Program-made: the position numbers and the translations under genes
Shown here: in pieces, positions 19,601-29,249 of the stretch
How positions within the stretch are numbered: the stretch's first letter is position 1
Layout: each line of letters starts with the position of its first letter
Notes under the pieces: generated by a model
What the model saw: the letters and a program-made list of their open reading frames with translations, nothing else
What the model was told of the DNA's origin: nothing
The model's database searches: none
Assembly: GCA_001931905.2 (NCBI GenBank)
Contig: MSJI02000642.1
Location: 1-46,939 of the forward strand
Direction of reading: 5' to 3'
From: Cladosporium sp. IMV 00045
Lineage: Eukaryota; Ascomycota; Dothideomycetes; Cladosporiales; Cladosporiaceae
DNA: 46,939 nucleotides

Positions 19601-21370
19601 GTCCTCTTCCAAGTTCTCATCACGAGGTGCCTCCTTGGCCTTCTGCGCTTCTTCGAGACCTTGCTCGAGTTCTTTCCCTTTCCGCTCCAACTCGCGAATC
19701 TTGCGGCGCATTGACTGCGACTCTCGCCTCTCGTTCGCGAGATCCGTCTGCAACTGAACATTCTTGTCGATCAGCTCTTGCACGCCCTCGTCAGAATGGC
19801 TGCGCAGAGCTTGGTCGAGGAAATGAATCTTCAATTTCAAGTCGAAGTTCTCCTTGCTGAGCTTGTCAATCTTGCCATTTTGTTCTTTGAGAGTCAGCGT
19901 TCTGCGTGGCCTGTCACCGCCCATCGAAGCAGAAGGTGCCGGCCCATCGGACGAAGCAGGACGTTTGTCAGTCAGTGTTGGATTTCTGGCACGGAAGTCC
20001 CGAGCGACGGTTTCTGGCACTTGGATGTTTTGGATCCGCTGTGCTAGGACGGTGTCGGTTGGCGCGTCGTTACGAGCGGTAAAGGGTCGCGGTGTGCGAG
20101 GTTCCTCGTCTTCCTCGAAGCGAGTCGACAATCGCTTCTGATCCTTGTTCTCAGACAGGCGTCCCATTGTGGGAAATGTATCCGCATCGCGACTCATGTA
20201 GGATGCCTCACTTCCCATGCTAGGCAAGCGGTTCAAGAAGTCCGAAGCGCGAATATTACTCCCACCCGTGATATTGCTTCCTGGTCTTGAACCACCGGTC
20301 TGCAACGCAAAGTCCGCACCAACGGTGGTGTCACTGCCGGAGAAACCCGACGACATTGTGTTAGTCGATCTAGAAGACGCCGTGCTGACTTGCCGACTGC
20401 TAAGGAAAGCCGGCCGAAGCCGCCGCGGCGAGTGCATTTGTGAGCTTCCCATTGTCGAAGCAGCGCGTGACGAAGGCAGAGGCACATCCTCCGCCGGAGG
20501 AGTCGGTGCATCTTGCGTCTTGGAGGCAGGGCGGTCTCTAGGAGTAGTCGGCCGTGAGCTAGACGAAAGGTCCGAAACCGACTGCACAAAAGGCTGGCGT
20601 GCGCCTCCAGACTGACTACTCGAAGCATCAGCCGCCTGCGCATGCCTCGAGCTGGTGCGTTGCGAAGCAGCCGCTGTGGGCGAATCAACACTATATCCAC
20701 TCTCATTCTCATTCTCAGTCGCAGAGCTCCCAAAACTACCCATACTATTCTGCAGCTCGGCATCCCGCAGCTCATTGTCCTGCGCACGCGCTTGTTCGTT
20801 TCCCTGCTCCGATTCCCGTCCAGATCGTCCATGCGGGCTCCTCAAACTAGCCAACATACCCTCCTCCGGCTGCTGCTGCGACCTCTCCGACTTCCCCAGC
20901 TCGACGTACGTATCGTCCAAACCGACGCTCTCGCCGTACGACGGCGCCGGCGCGGCTTCAGGGAGGAAGCTGGACTCCACGTCCATGAGGTGGCGGCGCA
21001 TTTCTTTCTCGTCGAGGAGACTGTGTCCTTCCTCCTCGCTCTGGGCCGAGAGTTCGCTCGGCTCGTCCTCCGATCTCTGCATGGCGGCGTCTGAGGTGGT
21101 TTCGCTGAAATAGCTGTGCTCATCGATTGGCAGGGGAGGGAGCTGGTGGTCCGGTTGGCTGAACGGGTCGGTCGTGGTGGATTTGCTGAAGGGGTCGTCG
21201 TGGGAGTTTCCGTGCTCGTGCTCGTGCTCGTTGGAGCTCTTCTGGATGTGCGAGAGGTCCATTGCGCCTTCGTCGACGCTCGTTTGCGCGCTGCGCACTT
21301 CCAATTTTCTCGGTCGGCGTCGCGCGGGGCTATTGCTGCTGCTGAGAGTGTCGATTTCACCCTGATTCAT
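16679..21370 (-). CDS. apsB: ApsB/Mto1-type microtubule-organising protein (gamma-tubulin complex recruiter)
   Basis: A single 1563-codon frame. Residues 1-490 are disordered, Ser/Pro/Glu-rich, with an EHEHEHG run. At about 491-540 lies a centrosomin N-terminal motif 1 (Cnn_1N/CM1: TLTLKEQNGKIDKLSKENFD, then LKLKIHFLDQAL), which binds the gamma-tubulin complex. Residues from about 540 to 1380 are nearly continuous coiled coil. The C-terminus (WIHRLKEMERRLKQEREGRL, then LLDRRGARERLEE) matches the Mto2-binding region of fission-yeast Mto1. This order of domains is that of Aspergillus ApsB (anucleate primary sterigmata B) and Mto1, which nucleate cytoplasmic microtubules at spindle pole bodies and septa. 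A GCT repeat at 17289-17309 encodes an Ala run. Large open frames on the opposite strand are shadows of the biased coiled-coil sequence. Confidence 0.93.
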   Translation of the reverse strand: MNQGEIDTLSSSNSPARRRPRKLEVRSAQTSVDEGAMDLSHIQKSSNEHEHEHGNSHDDPFSKSTTTDPFSQPDHQLPPLPIDEHSYFSETTSDAAMQRSEDEPSELSAQSEEEGHSLLDEKEMRRHLMDVESSFLPEAAPAPSYGESVGLDDTYVELGKSERSQQQPEEGMLASLRSPHGRSGRESEQGNEQARAQDNELRDAELQNSMGSFGSSATENENESGYSVDSPTAAASQRTSSRHAQAADASSSQSGGARQPFVQSVSDLSSSSRPTTPRDRPASKTQDAPTPPAEDVPLPSSRAASTMGSSQMHSPRRLRPAFLSSRQVSTASSRSTNTMSSGFSGSDTTVGADFALQTGGSRPGSNITGGSNIRASDFLNRLPSMGSEASYMSRDADTFPTMGRLSENKDQKRLSTRFEEDEEPRTPRPFTARNDAPTDTVLAQRIQNIQVPETVARDFRARNPTLTDKRPASSDGPAPSASMGGDRPRRTLTLKEQNGKIDKLSKENFDLKLKIHFLDQALRSHSDEGVQELIDKNVQLQTDLANERRESQSMRRKIRELERKGKELEQGLEEAQKAKEAPRDENLEEDDPTLQAEMHEEILYLRQQLDYSENQVTTMREEMLTEKLEKRKMAEHMRSMAGHRAEDSSGVRETMEMWQDLLNAETGRREQSEEDARKLREELAALRIERASSATSRLEKRPSRNSRLGVPQSADEESNYSNGLQGTESSDTLVESLRHEIAELRRDLGAQTSMLTSRNRERERLQQEIEDLKLLQRKSDGARSVAGESIFERSISRAHQRAPSRASDGTGVTDAERDEWDRKEGQLRDQNAELRLKYQDLERTHNTHLQYVTALEGDFQEMENDLNETTEDLKAVAVERDEALQTGEQLQNEYERLEQEAVAEIEKLEKEVEQLHTQLQGAVKKAHKTQTKLDHTTDGYKGLQGELREITQSVMNLEDEKQANMRTIETLEQQLAETEEELQKWEEKCKELDQKNRKLEITQESLHSEITFLREEQEGDKIKIGELEDALNAANQNIQDEQEKLREIEEEIVQERQQRDVLENQSKEEVQKVLDDLNHEGAKTKDEIRKLRRALSAKEVEASSWRQRLEELEQSLRHVLGEPDGTKQSMLAEIEKLQRDLEQTVTYLDRAKMDVADKDRLLRHRDGLLESTSLESRRLSDLLDKERTARKHDLELFEKESRGKATTMRTIAQHESRVLELETAYSQDKRKMAALEQQYRDQLSDRNALLLALWNRLSTLCGTDWSQINSLVNGEVPSVDVIGRSLPSFNKNIISAVKKIESIMGDFKKRIKSTEKDLDKDYRTLEHNLDLRIRRMDSLERALQETQARMAEEQAAAAAAAASQRPQPGRSVSSRSTKSSEEIVKLKNELKLLKAELKFHRQHPSAMAQQLIHAQNQSHSRRMSNGSGGATKPPSPARTIMSTLLRHHSADQTTHAQQQHDQHIAQAAQAVSQATGLQGQSQSIALDQTAAAAPGEQRWIHRLKEMERRLKQEREGRLLDRRGARERLEEGRAQNEELRQLLEREREGREGSVGAGAEEERGE
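17289..17309. repeat. (GCT)7 trinucleotide repeat inside apsB
   Basis: Seven GCT units. On the coding strand they give an eight-Ala run between EEQ and SQRP, near the end of the coiled coil. The run length may vary between strains. Confidence 0.85.
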
Positions 21371-22372
21371 GGCTCGGGGTGGTCGTGGGTTCTAGGACAA
21401 CAACCCGCGCTGCATTGTTGAGGTGCTGGTGTTGTGTTGTCGCGGCGTGTTTATCGATGTCGTTGGCGTTGAGGTGGACTCGGTTGGGGCTGGAAGTGTA
21501 GCGTTTCACTGCGTGCTGTTCACGACTCTTGCAATTGTTGTAGGAATGGTAATTGTTGTAGTGAGGTGTAGTAGTCGTAGTCGGTGTTACTCCCGAAGTG
21601 ATCGACGCAACAGCCAGCCAGAGTCGCGTCCGGGCGCGTTCAGCTTGTCCCTGACTTTCCCTGGTCTTGTTCCTCCTCCTCCCAAAGCATTTGACGAGCG
21701 ACCCTCACGAAACTCTCACAGCGCTCGGGCCTTCAGTACCAGAAACGCGAAACCTGAAGTTGCAGTAGTGGGCGATAATACAAGGCTGGGGATATAGCAG
21801 CATGTGCCAGCGTGGAATGGTCTATATGTCGAGATCGATTAATGCTTTAGTCCCTAGGGCCAGTGCCAGGCACGACTCATGGAACAACGCCTAAACGGCG
21901 ATACCAACAAACCGTTATGGATCAGAGAGTCAGGGCTTCTTTACAGAAAGAAATCGAACATCTGCAGGCCTAGGGTTTCAAAGAGCTGACCTCAGACCAA
22001 CATAGTTCTCAGGAAAAGATACCAAGACAGTGTTCAAGATTTCATGCCACCAGGTTTATGCACATCTATTTGTTACTCGCGTCGAGCCCTCTCTTCCAAC
22101 ACAAAAATCGGGGCCCGAATCCCATGCCACAGCGCAAAAGACGGATCATCAACGTCTAAAAGAGTCGGTAAAAAACAATTGTACCAAGAAACAACGCGCC
22201 AACAACGCCGTCATGCTCCTTCAATCGAAGCGAAGCCTCTCCTCATAACAGGTCCCACCCTCCGCCATCTTCCCATCAACAAACGCTGACCGCCATCGTC
22301 GCCACCAGGCTTCGAAAATATGCAAAATCCCCCGTCTCTCCCAAATATACCTCTTGATTCTCGTCTATCGCT
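21371..22372. other. Intergenic: apsB promoter and oxysterol-binding-protein 3' flank
   Basis: No supported gene. Small plus-strand frames at 21423-21797 and 22030-22289 resemble nothing. Sequence next to the apsB ATG is GT-rich on the plus strand (CA-rich in the mRNA sense), as in many fungal 5' leaders. Confidence 0.5.
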
Positions 22373-23770
22373 CTACAACGCACCGTACTCCGCAGGCGGC
22401 TGCAATTTGAAGTTGTCCTCGTGCAGGCCCTTCATGGCCGCCAAACCCTCCTCTGACAGCACGGGCTGGCCCTTCGGTTCCACCGCGCCCGTGAAGAAGC
22501 GCGGCTTCCACTCTTTACCTTGCGCCTTACGCTCGGCGGCGCGCTCGCGCTGTCGCTCTTCCAGCTGTGTCTTGAGATCCGTCGCTTTGCTGAATTGCTT
22601 GTTCTGGATCGCCTCGGTGACGTCGCCCCAGAAACGGCGCGACTCGTTCGGCAGCTGCTCCTCGGGCGGTGGGCAGAGTTTCTGCGCGGGGAAGAGAGGG
22701 GAGACGTCGATGAGCAGTACGCGGTCCTTCTCGTCCGTCTTCTTGAAGTCCTTGGATCCGTAGGAGAACCAGACCTTGTCCTGCCAGCAGCCGTCGATGC
22801 GGCCGAGGACGTCTTTCTCGGGTACGTCCTTGATGCGGCTGATGGTGTCCTTGTCCACGTCGGTCTTGTAGACGACTCCCTCGACCTTGTTCTGGGTCTT
22901 GCCGAAGTAGCCTTCCTCAAGGTAGTGCAGGATGACTTTGATGCCGGTCTTCTTGCACGTCACGAAGCAGGTGTCTGCAACGGAGACGTAAGGGTTGCCG
23001 CGAAGGAAGCCAGAAAGGTAGGCGGCGGGGTGTGTGAGGCGGTAGGTTTCGTCATCGAGGCGGTGCAGGCACACGTAGATGCCCTCGTTGTACTGGCCGG
23101 GAGTGACACGGACGGAAGTTCCAGTGAACTTTGCGGAGAGCTGGTCGAAACCCTGCGCAGAGATACCTTTGTCGGGACAGTCAACGTAGTAAGCGCTGAC
23201 GGGCGGGTGGTGGGAGGTCTGCTCGGTCAGGTAGGACACCTTGACCTTCTTGTTCTTGGTTGTAGACCCCTCCGGTGCAGCGGGGGTTTGCTGGAGGTTT
23301 GGCTTCTCCTCTTCGCCTCTCAAACTGGGCGAGCTGTCCTCCACCTCCCAGTTGCAACGGAAGAACTCTCCAAGCGTGCTGTTATACGGCTTGCAAGGCT
23401 TGCCTTTGACGTACTTCAAATCCTTTGTGAACCAAAACCTCAAGCACCCCAGCATGCGTCCCAAGTCATCTTTGCTATCGCCGATTGCGATGAACGTCTC
23501 GGGCCTGTCGAGGTAGTGCCAGTACTCCAGGTTGGGAATGGGCTCGAGCAGCTGGGCGGGGAGAGAGAAGCGAACGGCCGCAATGTCTGAGACGCCGATG
23601 AAGCGCTTGAGGATGGAGAGGAAGGTCTTCAGCTTGGAGGAGTCGTCTGGAGTCTTGCCATCTTTGGCGACATCCTTAGGGTCGTCCTTGTAGGGCGCCG
23701 GGGTGCCAGCGCGCGAGGAGTCGACAGAAGCCGGTGTGGACTGAGCGGGTGTGGAGGGTGCACTGCTCAT
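22373..23770 (-). CDS. Oxysterol-binding protein, short fungal ORP (ORP8-like)
   Basis: An intron-free 465-codon frame. After a Ser/Pro/Thr-rich start (1-45) the OSBP-related domain covers the rest. Visible marks are KPYNSTLGEFFRC (about 127-139), which forms part of the lipid/phosphoinositide pocket, and the family signature EQTSHHPPVSAYY (183-195). No PH domain, ankyrin repeats or FFAT motif was seen, so this is a short ORP of the yeast Osh4-Osh7 size class. Such proteins carry sterols or phosphatidylserine between membranes, often exchanging them for PI4P at ER contact sites. The LKTFLSILKRFIGVSD start and the LGE motif are close to proteins labelled ORP8-like in other ascomycetes. A loop at about 150-175 (RGEEEKPNLQ...TTKNKK) seems an insertion. 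Confidence 0.93.
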   Translation of the reverse strand: MSSAPSTPAQSTPASVDSSRAGTPAPYKDDPKDVAKDGKTPDDSSKLKTFLSILKRFIGVSDIAAVRFSLPAQLLEPIPNLEYWHYLDRPETFIAIGDSKDDLGRMLGCLRFWFTKDLKYVKGKPCKPYNSTLGEFFRCNWEVEDSSPSLRGEEEKPNLQQTPAAPEGSTTKNKKVKVSYLTEQTSHHPPVSAYYVDCPDKGISAQGFDQLSAKFTGTSVRVTPGQYNEGIYVCLHRLDDETYRLTHPAAYLSGFLRGNPYVSVADTCFVTCKKTGIKVILHYLEEGYFGKTQNKVEGVVYKTDVDKDTISRIKDVPEKDVLGRIDGCWQDKVWFSYGSKDFKKTDEKDRVLLIDVSPLFPAQKLCPPPEEQLPNESRRFWGDVTEAIQNKQFSKATDLKTQLEERQRERAAERKAQGKEWKPRFFTGAVEPKGQPVLSEEGLAAMKGLHEDNFKLQPPAEYGAL

Positions 23771-24678
23771 GGCGGCTGCAGCGTCTGAGGCAGAAGCCTG
23801 GAGAGTGGGATGTGTTGTGGAAGGATGGAGTAAAAGGAGCAGGCCGGATTTAGGTGTATCAATAGGAAGTGTCTTTTGCGAATCCCAGGTTCTGGCGGTG
23901 ATTCAATTTCTTCTCTTTCGAAGCAGTGAGTCGCCTCGGGCAACGGTGTGGTGGTAGTTCGAGTTGGTAGTTGCAGTAGTCGATTTGGCGTGGATCTCGA
24001 GCCCCAGCACAGGTTACGTCACGCCAGAAGTGGGCTGTGGCAGAGCGGCGTCAGGACCCGCGGGTAATCAAGGGAGTGAGGAAGAAAGGAGACAGGGGAG
24101 GCTCGCGAAGAGAAGTTGAAGCACTGATTGTTGCATGTAGAAAGAGAGAAGGTAGGAATGCACATATAATTATTATTAGGCGCTGAACACAGGATAAAGA
24201 TAACATCGGCCAAAAACAGCATATCACGCTTAAAACAAAGCCCATCCAATCAACGACCCCACGCCTCACATCTGTCTGCACGTGAGTGCCTTCGCTCCTG
24301 GCGTGAGAAGGTATCTAGGTACCCACTGAGATGTAAATGCTGCGAGTGATCATGTCATGCATGTAGCAAGAGTTTACTACGCATGCTTTGCAAGCCTCAT
24401 GTTGTGTTGACTCTGCTGGCTGCTGTTGTCTGTCACTCGGAGGGTGCTTCCAGGGTTACTTACCGCAGAGATATCACAGCACTCAACGATATAACGTGAA
24501 ATAAATATTGTAGAAATCGGAAACAAGACCACAGCGATCCCAAATAATTTGTCGTTCGATAAGTACGCTACACCGGCGCACCGCAATGCATCTATCATCA
24601 TGCATAATAGGCGTAACGCCACTCTTGTAATCGTGAAGAATGTCCAAAGCCGCTGTCGTTGCTTCAACCAGAACAGCT
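23771..24678. other. Intergenic: oxysterol-binding-protein promoter and PDAP1-like 3' flank
   Basis: No supported gene. Minus-strand frames at 24019-24281 and 24377-24704 are short, overlap each other and resemble no family. Confidence 0.5.
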
Positions 24679-25471
24679 TTACTTTCCACCCTTCTTCTTA
24701 CCACCCCTAGCCGCCTTCATGGCCTGCTGTCTCTCGAGTCTCTCCATCTGTGCCTTCTTCTCCTTCTCGATCTCGTCCCTCTCAGCCTTCTCGGCCTCTT
24801 TGCGCGCCGCGGCCTCAGCACGCTGCTCACGAACGAGCTTCAGACGCTCCAGATCCGCTCTCGCCTCCTCGGTCTTGCCCTCAGCGTGCAACTTCTGGTA
24901 TCTCTCCTTGGCCTGCTGAGCCTGCAGCGCCTCACGCTCACGGCGAGAAAGTTGCGACGGGTCCGTGACCTTCTTCGGCTTGCTGGCTTTCGACGGGTCC
25001 TTAGCCGCGTCGGCCATCTTGCGCGAGGCAGCGCTGTGATTGGGGTTGGAGGGCATGCCGTCGTCTTCCTCCTCCTCTTCGTCGTCGCTGGGAGGGAGGT
25101 CGCCGGGCTGTGCGGTTCCTTGCTTCTTCTTGATCGCGGCGTCCTTCTTCGCTTTGGCGGCCGCTCGACGCTCCTCACGCGTCATCTCTGCTTCGGGCTT
25201 CTTGGGCGCCTCGTCGTCGTCGGAAGACTCCTCCTCAGAACTCTCCTCTTCGGATGAATCTTCGGAGCTGTCATTCTCCTCGGGCACGGGGTCAGCCCAC
25301 ATGGAGCTCTCGCCGCCATCAGCTTCGATCGGTCTGAGGTTTTTGGAAAATTGACGGCCACCTTTTGTGTGTTAGACAGAAAGCTCGGTTATGTGATAAC
25401 AGAAGTGTTGATCAAAACTTACCACCACGCTTCGCCTTGAACTTGCCGGCACCGCGACCTCTGCTCGACAT
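24679..25471 (-). CDS. PDAP1/PP28-like casein-kinase-substrate phosphoprotein
   Basis: Two exons, 25423-25471 and 24679-25361, join in phase 1 (intron GTAAGT...AAAAG) for 243 aa. The start reads [19 protein letters not shown], then [13 protein letters not shown], then MWADPVPEE. An acidic Ser/Glu/Asp tract follows ([15 protein letters not shown]), with many casein-kinase-2-type sites. The middle resembles the PP28 domain ([34 protein letters not shown]). The C-terminus is a charged helix ending in a Gly/Lys-rich GGKKKGGK. The family (28-kDa heat- and acid-stable phosphoprotein, PDAP1) is conserved in eukaryotes and has been linked to RNA and ribosome-associated roles; its exact function is poorly defined. 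Starting at the internal Met at 25302 would lose the conserved N-terminus, so the two-exon model is preferred. Confidence 0.9.
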
Positions 25472-26827
25472 GTTGAGAGTGTGTGATGTGGTTTTTTTGT
25501 TGACAAAGTGCGGGGTCGACCTTGAAGTGGGAGGTTGCACCGACGACTTCTGTGCAAAGTTGTCTTTGTGCTTGGACGTAGGGCTTAGGTGAAGAAGAAG
25601 AGGTTAAGGATGTTCTGTAGGATTCAAGACTTGTCGTTGAAAGGTAGTAGGAAAGTGATGAAAGTCAAAAAACGAAACTCAGGTGTCGAGCGAAAGAGTC
25701 ACAAAGCAGACGCTCGTAATTGGGCGAGGCCACTATTACCTGACCAGACTCTGCCCCGCCATCTCTCTGTGGTCATCGGGGCATGCGAGCAGGCGATGCG
25801 CGCCCATAATCCGCCGAGAAATCCCCAGCACACTTGAGAGAGAGCATGGGCAGTGCTCAGAGCAACGGCTGGCAGGAACGGCCCGTGCAACTCAACTTCA
25901 CTTTTCACCCTTCGCTTCTCCGTCTGATCTTCTCTTCCTTTCTTCTTCATACATAAAACGTTATTCCTTCGTATTCACTCTATCTCCCTGAATAGTGGGA
26001 ACTCGGAGGGGAAAACGGAGGATAGACCGACATCCGCAAGCTTACCACCTCCCTTGAAAACATAAATTCTAGGTTAGGCAAATATTTGTTAGCGGGACAT
26101 CTTCTTCCCTGTGAAAGATCTTTGTAAATTGATCTGATTCCATTGGTGCTGTTCAAGATCATGCACTAATGCTTGTTGTTAGTGACCCCTGTCGTGTGTC
26201 CAGGATCATTCCATCATGATTCGTAGAAATTGAGGATGAGATGTTACCGCAATTCTTCCATGGCTTTGCAGGAGCTTCATCCCCTTTGTCCAATTTGGTT
26301 CAGCACCATGTCACTGAGATCCAACACCTGTATCAACAGCGTATGGGGAAGACTCATCTGCCTTGCCTCGAGCATCCCAGCGAGTGTTTCTCAAGAGATC
26401 TTGTCGACAGCTTGAGGGACGACAGCAGGCATTTCGCTATCCTGTGCCGACCAGAACGGGACATCTTAGTCTGCAACAAGCTTGGGAGTCCTCAATCGCC
26501 TACCAATGAACATGCTGTCTATTGCAAATAGACACAGTCGCAAGATTTGAGATGCTTGCCTTTACTTCTTGCCTCTGACATCATCACTACTCGAATTTCG
26601 TGGGTAAACCGTTCTGATGAGTGAATGTATTGTAAGTTACATTCTTGATTCACTTGTGTCTTGTCCAGCTACCCTATCCGCTCCCCCACCCTTTCGGGTG
26701 CCCCCGTACGTTCGTTCTGTCAGTACACTCCCTTTTGCATCTACGAATGACGCCATGTCGCTGTTTTCAGTCGGGGGCCAGCGCGCCAGAGCATGTCCCT
26801 CGCAATGCCGCCCGGTTCCACCATCGC
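25472..26827. other. Intergenic between the PDAP1-like gene and the BTB pair
   Basis: A 1.36-kb stretch. A pyrimidine-rich tract lies near 25905-25950. Open frames at 25589-25991 and 26230-26531 resemble no family. The right end should hold the promoter and 5' leader of the first BTB gene. Confidence 0.45.
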
Positions 26828-27739
26828 ATGGCTGAGTCCCTCGCCAATGACATGTACTGCGATGTCATGATCACCTGCAGAGGGCAGAAGTTCAAAGCCG
26901 TCAAGTTTGTGCTCTGCCAGCAATCTGAAGTCTTCGCTAACATGCTTACCGGGAATTTCAAGGTAAGCAGCACATGCTTGATCCCTAGAATAATTTCCAG
27001 ATACAGCCACTGACAAGCGATGATAGGAGGCTAAGGAAGGGATCGTGGATCTCCCAGACGACGACCCAGATACCATCGGCAAATTACTCGAGTTCTGCCA
27101 CCGCTTCACGTACACTCTCGCACCGCCAACTACGTCCACACACATCGTTCGCCACATCCGTCTTTACGTCGCTGGAGACAAGTACATGATCCCTGAGCTC
27201 TGGGACATGGCTCTCAGCAACTTCCGCAATTCTTGTCTTACTTCGTGGGACCAATCTGTCTTCGCTGAAGCGATCGAGGAAGCTTATTTGCGCTGCGACT
27301 ACCCTATCTTCCAAGAGCTCATTTGCGCCGTGGCGATTGCAGCCTACGGTAGGCTAGCTCGTAACAATATCCTTCTTTCTGGGAAACGGTGCTGAAGATT
27401 CCCGAGTTCGCCAGAGACATGCTTCTCGAGATACCCAAGTGTCGCGCCGACAATGCCGGCAGACCTTATATCTGTTCAGAGTGCGCAGAGGTACTAATGC
27501 TTTCACTTCGCCGTCCTGCAGAAAGCCACCCCCATCAATGTTCGAAAAGGTTGTTCGGCCCCTGGTATGTGAGGCAGGCTGATTGCCAGGAGCTGTTCCT
27601 GAACACACAGGGACACATGGTCGGAGGGCTTGCGCACGGTTTCAACTCGGACGAGGCATTTGGCTTTCAGGTCGGATCCCTCTTTGGTCGGTCCACGGTC
27701 GACGTTGGCAATGTCTCGCTGAGCAAGACGTTCGAGTAG
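26828..27739 (+). CDS. BTB/POZ domain protein 1; 3' reading frame unresolved or broken
   Basis: Exon 1 (26828-26962) starts MAESLANDMYCDVMITCRG and ends ANMLTGNFK. The intron (GTAAGC...GATAG) is followed by exon 2 at 27027 (EAKEGIVDLPDDDPDTIGKL). Together they form a BTB fold and a BACK-like start (YVAGDKYMIPELWDMALSNF). The frame then runs AIAAYGRLARNNILLSGKRC and meets TGA at 27393. Downstream, in another frame, a sequence that looks like the missing C-terminus stays open to 27739: VLKIPEFARDMLLEI, then YICSECAE and HPHQC. Good donors near 27349 and 27361 do not give the right phase with the only acceptor (27397). So a one-base frameshift or a weak splice site is likely. An ATG at 26747 in the same frame would add 27 residues. 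BTB proteins often act as Cullin-3 adaptors or in protein assembly; the partner is unknown. Confidence 0.62.
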
Positions 27740-28094
27740 TATGACGAAGCATGTACGGGTGTTCATGGGATATGCTTGATGGTCAGAGAAGGTCGCAACA
27801 TAAGCCTCTGTGAAATGATGACGCGACCCGTTTGGTTTCTTGACGCAAACAAGTGGGCTAGCTATGGCTACGGCGTTTTCATTTAGTGAGGCCTGCAAAG
27901 AAACATCTCCTTACAGACCAATTTCATCGTGAATGTAGTGCATCGCGCCTTCCCTCTTCTGCACGCAGCTGACGCGCCTTCCCTGAACTTCACTCACGGC
28001 TTGGCTCCCTTGTCGCCACACTACTTCTACCACCCAAAATCGTCCCCCTCATCTCTGTCTCATTATAGACATCGCGCCAACTACTCCCTCGGTC
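27740..28094. other. Intergenic between the two BTB genes
   Basis: 355 bp with the presumed promoter of the second BTB gene. No other signal was recognised. Confidence 0.5.
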
Positions 28095-29249
28095 ATGGCG
28101 ACGCGAAAGTCCAGCAACCTCCTCGAGTCTGGGAAGTATTCGGACCTGACGGTGACGTGCGGAAGCCGCAGTTGGAGGCTTCACAAGAGCGTCGTCTGCA
28201 CTAATTCCGACTTCTTTGCAAGTGCCTGCGATGGGCCGTTCAAGGTAAGCGAATGTTTGTCATCGTCACCATAATCACCATCTATCCTAACTCTGGGCCT
28301 TGAGGAATCCCTCACCAACACCATTGACTTGTCCGACGACGACGAGCATGCACTCGCTGCAATGATCCACTTTATGTACCACGACACCTACGACGCATCA
28401 GTGCTGCCAGCGGACGAGCAGGCGATTTTGTTGCACATCCATGTGTTCGCCTTGGCCCGAAAGTATTTCACTTAGCCGCTCGAGGAGCTGGCCCAGAAGA
28501 ATACTCTGGAGGCGCTGAAAGAGTGGAACACAATTGTCTTCGCGCAAGCCGTCAAAGAGATCTATGCCTTGACTGCTCATACGTCCGAAGCATCTGAGCT
28601 ACGCGCAGCCACCACCTTCATCGTGCGAAAGAATGCTGTAAAGCTGTTCGGCCCTGATTGCGAGCCTCATCACTATCTCATGCAGGACATCTTCGAAGCA
28701 ACGCCAGGATTTATGAGCGACCTCGCCACGGCAATGGCGGCTCGTAGTCACAGCCAAGCTGGCCTTATCGAGGGGCTACAATCAACGAGACGCGACGATA
28801 GGGCGGCAAGAGACTGGCTGCTCAGAACTAAAAACGAACAGAAGAATCTGCTCGACAAAACAAGACTTGACCTCTCCGCAACTGAGGCTGATCTCGTTAG
28901 AACACGAGGTGAGCTATCCTCGACAAAGACCCAGCTCTCTGCGACAAAGAGCCAGCTCGTCAGGGCCAATTCAGAAGCCACGAAACTTCGCGTTGAGACC
29001 TCCGAGCAACCAAAGTACATCATGGCGTTTGTGCCGAGGTATACCAAGAGCCAGGGTGGATCTGACATGAAGTGGTACCTTTGTCCAAACTGCAATACGG
29101 TGTTTTCGAGGAGTATTTCCCCTGGTTTGGACTACATCCATCCATGTTACAGCGCTTCTTGGGTCGGAGCCATGGGCACAAGCACAGTCCGAATGAACTG
29201 CGACGAATGGGCACAGCATGTCTACTCTGCGCAATACAGTCAGTGGTGA
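28095..29249 (+). pseudogene. BTB/POZ domain protein 2 with an in-frame premature TAG
   Basis: Exon 1 (28095-28244) reads MATRKSSNLLESGKYSDLTV and ends SACDGPFK. The intron (GTAAGC...CTTGAG, branch CCTAAC) sits at the same place as in BTB gene 1. Exon 2 starts at 28305 (ESLTNTIDLSDDDEHALAAM). After FALARKYFT comes TAG at 28473-28475 (codon 107), then the same frame continues with PLEELAQKNTLEALKEWN and stays open for 257 codons to TGA at 29247-29249. The later part has a BACK-like helical region, a heptad-rich coiled coil (about 28840-28990: LSATEADLV, TRGELSS, TKTQLSATKSQL), and a C-terminal YLCPNC...HPC module. In relatives the stop position would be an ordinary residue; CAG to TAG is the simplest origin. 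A real product would need readthrough or strain variation. Confidence 0.7.

Noticed and set aside
22520..23590. 356-codon plus-strand frame opposite the oxysterol-binding protein
   Set aside because: Val/Gly/Leu/Arg-rich shadow of a GC-biased gene; the sense strand carries the OSBP signature.
28420..28475. An intron ending at the TAG in BTB gene 2
   Set aside because: CTTAG could act as an acceptor, but removing the preceding codons would delete a conserved helix of the BTB fold and there is no good donor; a nonsense change is simpler.
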